From the NCBI GenBank assembly GCA_946480705.1, contig CAMLLF010000344.1:1-5210 (forward strand): a stretch of DNA of 5,210 nt, read 5' to 3'. The position numbers and the translations under genes are program-made. The notes below the pieces were generated by a model that was not told where the DNA came from, did not search any database, and worked only from the letters and a program-made list of their open reading frames with translations. Every line of letters begins with the position of its first letter. Positions within the stretch are counted from its first letter, which is position 1. Below, in pieces: positions 1 to 5,020 of this stretch. Source of the DNA: an uncultured Lysobacteraceae bacterium. Lineage in GTDB: Bacteria > Pseudomonadota > Gammaproteobacteria > Xanthomonadales > Rhodanobacteraceae.

Positions 1-2
1 CG

Positions 3-140
3 GATCAGATCGCCGCGCGCATCAAGAAGCTCGAAGCGCAGATGTACAAGCACGCGCAGGACCTCGAATTCGAGCAGGCCGCGCGCGCGCGCGACGAGAT
101 CCACAGGCTGCGCAGCGAAGGCTTGATCGGCTCGTCGTGA
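3..140 (+). CDS. uvrB: UvrABC excinuclease subunit B, C-terminal end (partial)
   Basis: The window opens inside this gene and holds only its last 45 codons plus a TGA stop. The visible peptide runs [20 protein letters not shown], then [20 protein letters not shown], and ends in LIGSS. This is the UVR motif, the helical hairpin at the C-terminus of UvrB that contacts the matching motif in UvrC during nucleotide excision repair. UvrB is the damage-verifying helicase-like subunit loaded by UvrA. UvrC also carries a UVR motif, but in the middle of the protein, whereas here the stop follows it directly, as in UvrB. The ATPase domains lie outside the window. The gene converges on the minus-strand tRNA-Val gene, and two hairpins lie between them. 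The identification rests on one short domain but is quite specific. Confidence 0.9.
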   Translation, partial: DQIAARIKKLEAQMYKHAQDLEFEQAARARDEIHRLRSEGLIGSS

Positions 141-157
141 GGCGAAGACGCCGCACC

Positions 158-194
158 GGCAGCGCGCGACGCGGAAATCCGTGCGCGCGCTGCC
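158..194 (+). terminator. GC-rich hairpin after uvrB, possible terminator
   Basis: GGCAGCGCGCG (158-168) pairs perfectly with CGCGCGCTGCC (184-194), and the stem continues with 170-174 against 179-183, including one G-U pair and a bulged A at 169. It begins 17 bases after the uvrB stop, where a terminator would be expected. No U-tract follows (GATTGATTTCC), so it may be a weak terminator or a 3'-end stabilising stem rather than a canonical intrinsic terminator. Confidence 0.45.
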
Positions 195-242
195 GATTGA
201 TTTCCGGGCATCGAGGCGTTGCGGGTTTTTGATCCGCCCAAA

Positions 243-280
243 GCAAAACGGCGCGAATCTCGAAGATTCACGCCGTTTGC
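243..280 (-). terminator. Terminator hairpin of tRNA-Val, possibly bidirectional
   Basis: The arms 243-260 and 264-280 form a long stem around a three-base loop (261-263), with one C/A mismatch (254/270) and one extra A. Read on the minus strand, the stem ends in CGCCGTTTTGCTTT, a T-rich tail, eight bases downstream of the tRNA 3' end. On the plus strand it is followed only by TTTG, so it is better suited to stopping tRNA transcription, but it may also block uvrB read-through. Confidence 0.65.
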
Positions 281-287
281 CTGGTAC

Positions 288-362
288 TGGTGGGCGCGAC
301 AGGGATCGAACCTGTGACCCCTACCATGTCAAGGTAGTGCTCTACCGCTGAGCTACGCGCCC
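288..362 (-). tRNA. tRNA-Val (anticodon GAC)
   Basis: The minus strand gives a complete 75-base cloverleaf with an encoded CCA. The acceptor arm is GGGCGCG/CGCGCCC, the D-arm contains AGCTCAGCGGTAGAGC, and the anticodon stem CTACC/GGTAG encloses the loop TTGACAT. The T-arm reads ACAGG-TTCGATC-CCTGT, followed by discriminator A and CCA (288-290). The anticodon GAC reads GUC and GUU valine codons. There is no variable-arm expansion or intron. It stands alone, convergent with uvrB and divergent from the flavin reductase gene, with its own promoter and terminator. Confidence 0.97.
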
Positions 363-377
363 GATGAAGGGGCGCGA

Positions 378-406
378 AATATAGCGAAGTCGTAGCGGCT
401 GTACAA
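378..406 (-). promoter_or_regulatory. Promoter of tRNA-Val with GC-rich discriminator
   Basis: On the minus strand, TTGTAC (406-401) and TATATT (383-378) are separated by exactly 17 bases, close to the sigma-70 consensus. The bases after the -10 are TCGCGCCCC, a GC-rich discriminator of the kind found at stable-RNA promoters under stringent (ppGpp) control. The predicted start near 371 leaves a leader of about nine bases before the mature tRNA 5' end at 362, to be removed by RNase P. Confidence 0.75.
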
Positions 407-582
407 CCCCTGCGCGCGTTGTTGCGATGGGCGACTCACACTGTCGCGGGATTTGACGCTGATCCGACGTCGCTGCGCGCATACAGTACGAGAGCACGCG
501 CGACGGCCTTCGTCGCTGCGGAGCACCCCCGTCGTCTGCGGCCGGGAGCTCTGGCCTCGGCACGGTGGAACCGACAAATTCC

Positions 583-590
583 AGAAGGAG
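583..590 (+). promoter_or_regulatory. Shine-Dalgarno site of the flavin reductase gene
   Basis: AGAAGGAG ends six bases before the ATG at 597. It decides the start: the same frame is open back to an ATG at 453, but that ATG has no comparable site, and the extra 48 residues do not resemble the family. Confidence 0.85.
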
Positions 591-596
591 TACGTC

Positions 597-1151
597 ATGA
601 GCCAGTACCGCATCGCGGTGATCGTCGGCAGTCTGCGCAAGGATTCGTTCAACAAGAAGCTCGCGACGGCGCTGACCCGTCTCGGTCCGCCGGATTTCGA
701 TTTCCAGACCTCGCGGATCGACGATCTGCCGCTGTACGACCAGGACGACGACACGAATCCGGCCGATGCGGTGAAGCGTCTCAAGAGCGAGATTGCCGCC
801 GCTCAGGGACTGCTGTTCGTGACGCCCGAATACAACCGGTCGATGCCGGGCGTACTCAAGAATGCGATCGACCACGCGTCGCGTCCCTATGGTCAGAGCG
901 CCTGGAACGGCAAGCCCGCCGGCGTGATCGGGGCGTCGATCGGCGCGATCGGTACGGCGCTGGCCCAGCAGCACCTGCGCAACGTGCTTGCCTATCTCAA
1001 TGTGCCGACGCTGGGCCAACCCGAAGCGTTCATTCATGCCAAGGACGGGCTGTTCGATGCCGACGGCGGCATCGGTCCGTCCAGCCGGGAGTTTGTGCAG
1101 GGCTGGATGGATCGTTACGTCGCCTGGATCCGGTCGCACGTGTCGGCCTGA
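597..1151 (+). CDS. NAD(P)H-dependent flavin reductase (ChrR/YieF-like)
   Basis: This encodes a 184-residue flavodoxin-fold protein of the NADPH-dependent FMN reductase family (Pfam PF03358). The first beta strand leads into the FMN-phosphate loop GSLRKDSFNKKLA (residues 11-23). The family signature TPEYNRSMPGVLKNAIDHAS lies at 76-95 and forms the isoalloxazine-binding edge. Length is normal for ChrR/YieF-type enzymes, which are cytoplasmic, usually dimeric or tetrameric, and transfer electrons from NAD(P)H through FMN to quinones, azo dyes, chromate or free flavin. The true substrate cannot be read from the sequence. There is no signal peptide. It is transcribed toward the TonB receptor gene but separated from it by 245 bases with probable regulatory repeats, so it is probably monocistronic. 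I see no convincing sigma-70 promoter or intrinsic terminator for it. Confidence 0.9.
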   Translation: MSQYRIAVIVGSLRKDSFNKKLATALTRLGPPDFDFQTSRIDDLPLYDQDDDTNPADAVKRLKSEIAAAQGLLFVTPEYNRSMPGVLKNAIDHASRPYGQSAWNGKPAGVIGASIGAIGTALAQQHLRNVLAYLNVPTLGQPEAFIHAKDGLFDADGGIGPSSREFVQGWMDRYVAWIRSHVSA

Positions 1152-1328
1152 GTGGGCATGCGCGTGCCGTTGCGGCGGCATGGCGGCGTCGCGCGGGTGT
1201 GATGACGGAGAGGGTCGGCTGCGCGGGAGCCGTGGCGACGCGGCCGCGGCGCAAGAACGGTCGCTCCGGTATCCGTTGCCGTCGCGAATCCTTCTTGCGA
1301 CCGGTAAAAATTAGTTCTTGAGGCTGAT

Positions 1329-1383
1329 GTTAAGTCGGTCTTAACCAAGCAATCTCTGCCCCTTGCGTTAACGCGGGCCTAAC
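1329..1383 (+). promoter_or_regulatory. Cluster of TTAA half-sites upstream of the TonB receptor gene
   Basis: GTTAAG (1329-1334) and CTTAAC (1340-1345) form a perfect inverted repeat around TCGGT. GCGTTAACGC at 1365-1374 is a second perfect palindrome, its centre about 32 bases further on. Read as direct repeats, TTAA(G/C) starts at 1330, 1341 and 1368, with CTAAC at 1379, giving two pairs at an 11-base period. A weak -35-like TTGAGG lies at 1318-1323. Such arrays are typical of operators, and an 11-base period is usual for OmpR/PhoB-type regulators. The regulator is unknown and no good -10 stands out. It does not resemble a Fur box or a cobalamin riboswitch. Confidence 0.4.
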
Positions 1384-1396
1384 AGGGGGACGAGTC

Positions 1397-3523
1397 ATGC
1401 GATATTCCGCGCTGCTGAGCGCCATTCTTTTTGCGCTGGCGTCGCCGGCGTTTGCCGAAACAGCGGTTGTGGCGAGTGCCGAGGCGGCGGCAGCGACGGC
1501 AGACAAGGCCGACGCCGATACGTCCATGGAAGGAGGCGGCGAGCAGCCGCTGGAGCAGATCCAGGTGACGGCGACGCGCGCCGCGAAGTCGAACTTCGAC
1601 GTCGCCTCCGCCGTTACGGTCGTCGGCAAGGACGAGATCGACGAGCGTCCGGCGCTGACGGTCGCCGATTATCTGCGCGCACAGCCGGGCGCCTTCATCC
1701 AGGCGACGACGCCGGGCCAGGCCATTCCGATCATCCGCGGCCTCAAGGGCTCGGAAGTGCTGCACATGGTCGACGGCTTCCGCATGAACACGGCGTTCTT
1801 CCGCAATTCGCCGAACCAGTACTTCGCGCTGGCCGATTCGCAGAATGTCGAGCAGATCGAAATCGTTCGCGGCGCGCAGTCGAGCCTCTATGGTTCCGAC
1901 GCGATGGGCGGCGTCGTTCACATCCTCACGCCGGAAGAGCGCTTCGAAGGCGACAGCTGGGACGGCCGCGGCCGGTTTCGCGCGCAATACACGAGCGGCG
2001 ATCTGTCGCGCCTCGGCCGCATCGCCGGCGCCGCCGGCAAGAACAATGTGTCGATTTCCGGCGGCGTGACCGTGCAGGACGTGGGCCTGCGCAAGCTCGG
2101 CGGCGACGGCGACCGTCTGCCGTATACCGATTTCAGTTCCTGGGCCGCCGATACCAAGCTGCTCTGGACTCCTGTGTCGGGTCATGAACTCATGTTGTCG
2201 GCTGCTTATCTGAAGCAGCCCAAGACCGCGCGTGTCGACGAACTCGTCACGAGCTTTCACCAGACGCGCCCCAATTCGTCCGAGTTCTACTTCCAGCCGC
2301 AGGACCGCCTGTTCGTGCAGGCTCGCTATGTGATCGAGCAGGACGCGGGCTGGTTCGACCGCGCCGAATTCCATGCGGGCTACCAGAAGATCAACGACGA
2401 CCGCCGCACGCGCGAATTCAATTCGCCGAACCGCGAGCTCGAAGAAAACTCGAGCCGTCTGCGCGGCTTCACGGCGACGTTCAACAAGGAAGCAGGCAAT
2501 CACGCGCTGGTCTACGGCGCAGAAGCGTATTACGACACGATCGACAGCTTCCGCCAGCGGCTGAACATCAACACGAACGTCATCAGCGCGCGCCCGCCGC
2601 GTTTTCCCGACGGCTCGACGATGGACAGCTACGCGGTATTCCTCAACGACAGCATCGCGCTCGCGCCGCAGTGGCAGCTCGATCTCGGTGGCCGCTATTC
2701 GAGCTTCGACATCGAGCTGACGCCGAATCCTCAGGGCGTCGGCGTGAAGCTGAGTCCGGACGACTTTACCGGCAACGCCGGCCTGACGTTCAAGGCGTCG
2801 GACACGACGCACGTCGTCGGCAACATCGGCCGCGGCTTCCGCGCGCCGAACATCTTCGACCTCGGCGTGTTCGGCAGCCGTCCAAGCAACCGCTTCGCGA
2901 TTCCGAACACGGATCTGAAGCCGGAAACGGTCATCACGTACGATCTCGGCCTCAAGTGGGACAACCCGCGCTGGCAGGCCGAGGCCTTCGTCTGGAAGTC
3001 CGACTACAAGGACAAGATCACGACGATCGAGACCGGCGAGCTGACCTCGACCGGCGCGATCATCGTGACGAACGCGAACGTCACCCAGCTCGATCTCTGG
3101 GGCGTGGAAGCCGGCGGCCGCTGGTATTTCAGCGACAAGAGCCAGTTCTACGGCGTGCTCAATTACACGCGCGGCGACGAGACTTTCGAAGGTGAATCGT
3201 ATGACGCCGACCGCGTGCCGCCGCTCAACGGCCGCATCGGACTGTTGCACTACTTCACGCCGACGCTGAGCCTCGACGTCAATGCGCTGTACGCGACGCG
3301 GCAGGATCGCCTGAGTCCGCGCGACCTCACCGACCCGCGCGTCAATCCTGAAGGAACGGCCGGCTGGAATACCTGGAACACCCGGCTGGCCTGGGAATTC
3401 GCACCGGAAACCAAGCTGACGCTGCTGCTCGACAACATCGGCGACCGCCGGTATCGCGAGCATGGCTCGGGTGCGGACGAAATGGGCCGCAGCGCGAGCG
3501 TCATTTTCGACTGGGCGTTCTGA
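1397..3523 (+). CDS. TonB-dependent outer-membrane receptor
   Basis: This complete 708-residue receptor starts at an ATG preceded by AGGGGGA (1384-1390). A signal peptide occupies about residues 1-20 and ends in AFA. An Ala/Asp-rich linker follows, then a TonB-box-like LEQIQVTATR at 52-61. The plug runs from about 62 to 178 and contains IIRGLKGSEVLHMVDGFR and IEIVRGAQSSLYGSDAMGGV, both typical of BtuB/Cir-type plugs. The remainder is a 22-stranded barrel. It contains FRAP at 481-484 and NTDLKPE at 504-510, and ends in an aromatic residue (IFDWAF), the Omp85 recognition signal. It would import a scarce ligand into the periplasm using TonB-ExbBD energy. FRAP followed by an NPNL-like box occurs in heme receptors, but no histidine lies between them here, so heme is not supported. 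Ferric siderophore, cobalamin or another chelate remain possible. No transporter or siderophore genes are adjacent. Confidence 0.93.
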   Translation: MRYSALLSAILFALASPAFAETAVVASAEAAAATADKADADTSMEGGGEQPLEQIQVTATRAAKSNFDVASAVTVVGKDEIDERPALTVADYLRAQPGAFIQATTPGQAIPIIRGLKGSEVLHMVDGFRMNTAFFRNSPNQYFALADSQNVEQIEIVRGAQSSLYGSDAMGGVVHILTPEERFEGDSWDGRGRFRAQYTSGDLSRLGRIAGAAGKNNVSISGGVTVQDVGLRKLGGDGDRLPYTDFSSWAADTKLLWTPVSGHELMLSAAYLKQPKTARVDELVTSFHQTRPNSSEFYFQPQDRLFVQARYVIEQDAGWFDRAEFHAGYQKINDDRRTREFNSPNRELEENSSRLRGFTATFNKEAGNHALVYGAEAYYDTIDSFRQRLNINTNVISARPPRFPDGSTMDSYAVFLNDSIALAPQWQLDLGGRYSSFDIELTPNPQGVGVKLSPDDFTGNAGLTFKASDTTHVVGNIGRGFRAPNIFDLGVFGSRPSNRFAIPNTDLKPETVITYDLGLKWDNPRWQAEAFVWKSDYKDKITTIETGELTSTGAIIVTNANVTQLDLWGVEAGGRWYFSDKSQFYGVLNYTRGDETFEGESYDADRVPPLNGRIGLLHYFTPTLSLDVNALYATRQDRLSPRDLTDPRVNPEGTAGWNTWNTRLAWEFAPETKLTLLLDNIGDRRYREHGSGADEMGRSASVIFDWAF

Positions 3524-3533
3524 GTCCTGCGGT

Positions 3534-3559
3534 GACGGCGCCGCCATGGCGGCGCCGTC
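3534..3559. repeat. 26-base perfect palindrome between convergent genes
   Basis: GACGGCGCCGCC (3534-3545), AT, then its exact complement (3548-3559) make a perfect 26-base palindrome starting ten bases after the receptor stop codon. As RNA it folds into an 11-bp GC stem with a CAUG loop on either strand. No T-run follows in either direction. It may aid termination, block RNase or pause polymerase between the convergent receptor and hydrolase genes. Confidence 0.7.
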
Positions 3560-3602
3560 TATGGCTGCGCGACTTCTTGCCGCAGCCGGAGTGTCACGCG
3601 AA

Positions 3603-3632
3603 GCGCGAACTCACTTCGCGCCTTTCTTTTTC
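3603..3632 (+). terminator. Intrinsic terminator of the TonB receptor gene
   Basis: GCGCGAA (3603-3609) and TTCGCGC (3615-3621) enclose the loop CTCAC and are followed by CTTTCTTTTTC, a good plus-strand U-tract, about 80 bases after the receptor stop. The element overlaps the 3' end of the convergent hydrolase gene: on the minus strand its T-run is read as the lysine codons of the terminal PKKKGAK, and the stop codon lies in the loop. Confidence 0.75.
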
Positions 3633-4674
3633 GGGCCTTCCTTGATTCGCGCAGCCTTGTCCTTGTAGTAGGACTGAGCGGTCGGCGGCAGCTGGTATTC
3701 GGCCGACAGGGCGACGGCGCGATCGGCTTCCTTTGCCGCGTCCTTCCATTTTCCATTCTTTGCCAGCGCCTCGGCCATGCCGAGGTGGGCATCCGCCGAA
3801 TTCGGATTCGCGTCGAGGTTGCGCTGGAACAGCTTCAGTGCATCCTTGGGCTTGGCGTCCAGTTGTGCGTAAGCCACGCCGCTCAGGGCTTCTTCGGTGA
3901 CGGCGAGCGGCGTGCCGACGAGGCGCGAGACCTTCGAGAAATGTTCTTCGGCATTTGCGATGCCCTTGGCATAGTCGGCTGCGCTCAGGCGATAGCCCTG
4001 ATACAGGCTGCGCAGTGCGTCGACGGTGGCCGGCACCGGCACGCTGGCGTGGGTTTCCTGCGGATAGGCGGCGCGAAGCCCTTGACCGTGCTGTCGGTCT
4101 CGAAGGTCTTCTGCAGCGAGCGCTGGGCGACCTGCTTGTCCCAATCCAGCGTCGGCGCGAGCGCGACGTAAGCCTGGAACAGCGACGGTTCGGCGCTCAG
4201 CACATGCAGCACGAACAGTCCGCCGAGCGAGTGCCCCGCAAGAACGCGATAACCGTTCGTGCGGTATTCCTGTTCGATGGCCGGAACGAGTTCGGTCGAC
4301 AGGAAACGCCGGTATTTGTCCGCGCCGCCGCCCGCGATCGCTTCGGAATTGGTCGGCGTGAAGTCGCGCGTGCGCTGTTCGGTGCTGTCGATCGCGACGA
4401 CGATCATTTCGGGAATGTCGCCGGCTGCGGCAAGCGCTTCGACGGCGGTTGCCGTGTGGCCGAAGCGCGTACGGCCGTCGAGCACGTAGAGCACCGGATA
4501 GCGGCGATTCGCGGCCCAGCGATAGCTCGCCGGCAGGTAGACGCGATAGCTGCGGTCTTCCGTCAGCGTCGGCGAGTTGATCTGGTAGAGCTGGCCTATC
4601 GCGACGGGCTCGGCAGCGCGGGCGCCGGCGATGCAGAGCAGCGACAGGAACAGGAAGGTCAGGGGGCGGTACAT
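3611..4674 (-). pseudogene. Frameshifted secreted esterase-like alpha/beta hydrolase with TPR-like tail
   Basis: This resembles the putative esterase family (Pfam PF00756, IroE/Fes-like). The start at 4674 is preceded by GAGGAG (4687-4682) with seven-base spacing. A signal peptide covers about residues 1-20. Then come RYPVLYVLDG (58-67), PEMIVVAID (88-96) and the nucleophile elbow GHSLGG with Ser149. This frame is good through about residue 200 (TVKGF) and would stop at 3985-3987. The continuation is in the -1 frame: AAYPQETHASVPVPATVDAL carries the expected catalytic His (codon 4049-4051). A TPR-like region follows, with DALKLFQRNLDANPNSADAH and a helical repeat after it, and the protein ends in KKKGAK. 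In relatives as I recall them, about 30-40 residues with a core strand and an acidic residue separate these two parts. Here they abut. Either the gene is inactivated by a deletion, or the sequence has an error. The native enzyme would be periplasmic or secreted. Confidence 0.75.
4060..4085 (-). other. Frameshift and probable deletion junction in the hydrolase gene
   Basis: On the minus strand, ACG GTC AAG GGC TTC is in the N-terminal frame and GCC GCC TAT CCG CAG GAA ACC is in the C-terminal frame, a -1 shift. No slippery heptamer of the X-XXY-YYZ type is present, so programmed frameshifting is unlikely. One missing base in the GGG run (plus-strand 4079-4081) would join the frames, but it would not supply the segment that appears absent compared with the family. 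Confidence 0.65.
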
Positions 4675-4681
4675 CGAAACT

Positions 4682-4687
4682 CTCCTC
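4682..4687 (-). promoter_or_regulatory. Shine-Dalgarno site of the hydrolase gene
   Basis: GAGGAG on the minus strand, seven bases before the ATG at 4674. It fixes the start at MYRPLT, which begins a proper signal peptide, rather than the in-frame ATG at 4725. Confidence 0.75.
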
Positions 4688-4713
4688 GGGGCGAGCGCAG
4701 CAACAGGCGCGCG

Positions 4714-4748
4714 ATCTTGAAGCAATTCGCGGCAGATTCAACTGCCGC
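4714..4748 (-). promoter_or_regulatory. Candidate promoter and operator of the hydrolase gene
   Basis: On the minus strand, TTGAAT (4741-4736) and CAAGAT (4719-4714) are spaced by 16 bases, a plausible but weak sigma-70 pair that would leave a leader of about 30 bases. The -35 is exactly the loop of a perfect inverted repeat, GCGGCAG (4729-4735) / CTGCCGC (4742-4748), so a protein binding the dyad would cover the promoter. The promoter assignment is tentative; the dyad is directly visible. Confidence 0.35.
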
Positions 4749-4779
4749 TGCGCCGCCGCATGTCAGGCCTTCCGGAACC

Positions 4780-4791
4780 CCGCTGCAGCGG
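4780..4791. repeat. 12-base palindrome next to the thrS promoter
   Basis: CCGCTGCAGCGG is perfectly self-complementary and ends two bases before the TTGACA at 4794. A related GCTGCTGCAGTGC lies in the spacer (4803-4815). It could be an operator for thrS or simply reflect GC-rich composition. Confidence 0.35.
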
Positions 4792-4793
4792 CG

Positions 4794-4821
4794 TTGACAG
4801 CGGCTGCTGCAGTGCACTAGT
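4794..4821 (+). promoter_or_regulatory. Promoter of the thrS leader
   Basis: A consensus TTGACA (4794-4799) is followed after 16 bases by ACTAGT (4816-4821), preceded by TG at 4813-4814, an extended -10 arrangement. The predicted start is about 4828, giving a leader of about 190 bases before the thrS ATG, long enough for the attenuator described below. TAGTTT at 4818 with an 18-base spacer is an alternative -10. Confidence 0.6.
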
Positions 4822-4897
4822 TTTCGCGCGTCTGCGCCGCCTTCGCGGTGTGAAGAACCAAGGTGGCCCGCGCCAACGCGCCGGTCGAGGGTGTGAC

Positions 4898-4927
4898 ATG
4901 AGCACGCGAACGTTCCCGAGTTCCTGA
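4898..4927 (+). CDS. Possible thrS leader peptide (MSTRTFPSS)
   Basis: A nine-codon frame ATG-AGC-ACG-CGA-ACG-TTC-CCG-AGT-TCC ending in TGA lies in the thrS leader, with GAGG (4887-4890) seven bases before the ATG. Two of the codons are threonine, in a Thr-Arg-Thr order. It ends 25 bases before the terminator hairpin, about the distance expected if the ribosome position decides whether the terminator forms. Such short frames arise by chance, and two Thr codons is a weak enrichment, so this rests mainly on the SD site and the surrounding architecture. Confidence 0.4.
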   Translation: MSTRTFPSS

Positions 4928-4952
4928 CCGCCACGCGCAGAGCCACCCGCAG

Positions 4953-4977
4953 AAAAGGGCGCTCGGCGCCCTTTTTT
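4953..4977 (+). terminator. Intrinsic terminator in the thrS leader
   Basis: AAAAGGGCGC (4953-4962), loop TCG, GCGCCC (4966-4971) and six Ts (4972-4977) form a classic intrinsic terminator, with the A-run able to extend the stem through the T-run. No plus-strand gene ends upstream, as the neighbour is a minus-strand gene read away from it, so its natural role is within the thrS leader transcript 44 bases before the start codon. Confidence 0.85.
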
Positions 4978-4981
4978 ATTG

Positions 4982-5004
4982 GCCGCGATTCTTCAGTGCG
5001 CGGC
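4982..5004 (+). promoter_or_regulatory. Small hairpin just before the thrS ribosome binding site
   Basis: GCCGCG (4982-4987) and CGCGGC (4999-5004) form a perfect six-base stem with an 11-base loop, five bases upstream of the thrS SD (GAGG, 5010-5013). It could affect ribosome loading. It lacks a recognisable tRNA-Thr anticodon mimic, so there is no specific evidence for a ThrRS-binding operator. Confidence 0.3.
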
Positions 5005-5020
5005 AACCCGAGGCAGAACC

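Larger units (their letters stand above)
4882..4977 (+). promoter_or_regulatory. Putative transcription attenuator of thrS
   Basis: Three competing pairings are visible. First, 4882-4890 pairs with 4923-4930 (eight pairs and a bulged G), enclosing the leader peptide and its SD. Second, CGCC-AC-GCGC (4929-4938) pairs with GCGC-TC-GGCG (4959-4968) as an antiterminator. Third, the terminator stem at 4953-4975 uses the same bases. A ribosome stalled at the Thr codons (4904-4912) would leave 4929-4938 free for antitermination, while one at the stop codon would cover it and allow termination. E. coli thrS uses translational autoregulation instead, so this would be a different mechanism. Pairings were found by eye. 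Confidence 0.45.

Noticed and set aside
453..487. TTGACG (453-458) with TACAGT (482-487) as a flavin reductase promoter
   Set aside because: The spacing is 23 bases, too long for sigma-70, and no better -10 exists at 16-18 bases.
500..516. GCGACG-GCCTT-CGTCGC inverted repeat upstream of the flavin reductase gene
   Set aside because: Six-base GC stems are common by chance in DNA of this composition, and it has no T-run or placement suggesting a role.
453..596. Upstream in-frame start that would lengthen the flavin reductase by 48 residues
   Set aside because: No SD site precedes it, the extra residues are unlike the family, and the ATG at 597 has a strong AGAAGGAG.
419..1321. A 300-codon plus-strand frame over the flavin reductase gene
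   Set aside because: It is in a different frame from the recognisable enzyme, is Arg-rich and has no motif: a shadow.
1379..3547. A 722-codon open frame on the minus strand opposite the receptor gene
   Set aside because: It lies almost exactly antisense to the receptor. Its translation is Arg/Ala/Val-rich with no recognisable domain, the usual shadow of a GC-rich gene, while the plus frame has clear receptor motifs.
4060..4085. Programmed -1 frameshifting in the hydrolase gene
   Set aside because: There is no slippery heptamer, and the joined protein would still lack the segment expected between the Ser and His motifs.
3955..4797. A 280-codon plus-strand frame over the hydrolase gene
   Set aside because: Arg/Ala-rich shadow with no domain. 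The minus strand has a signal peptide, GHSLGG and a TPR-like region.
4659..5006. A 115-codon minus-strand frame opposite the thrS leader
   Set aside because: No SD site or recognisable motif, and it overlaps the thrS promoter, the terminator and the start of the hydrolase gene.
4828..5020. T-box riboswitch controlling thrS
   Set aside because: No T-box-like conserved sequence or specifier loop with an ACN codon is visible, and T-boxes are essentially a Gram-positive feature.
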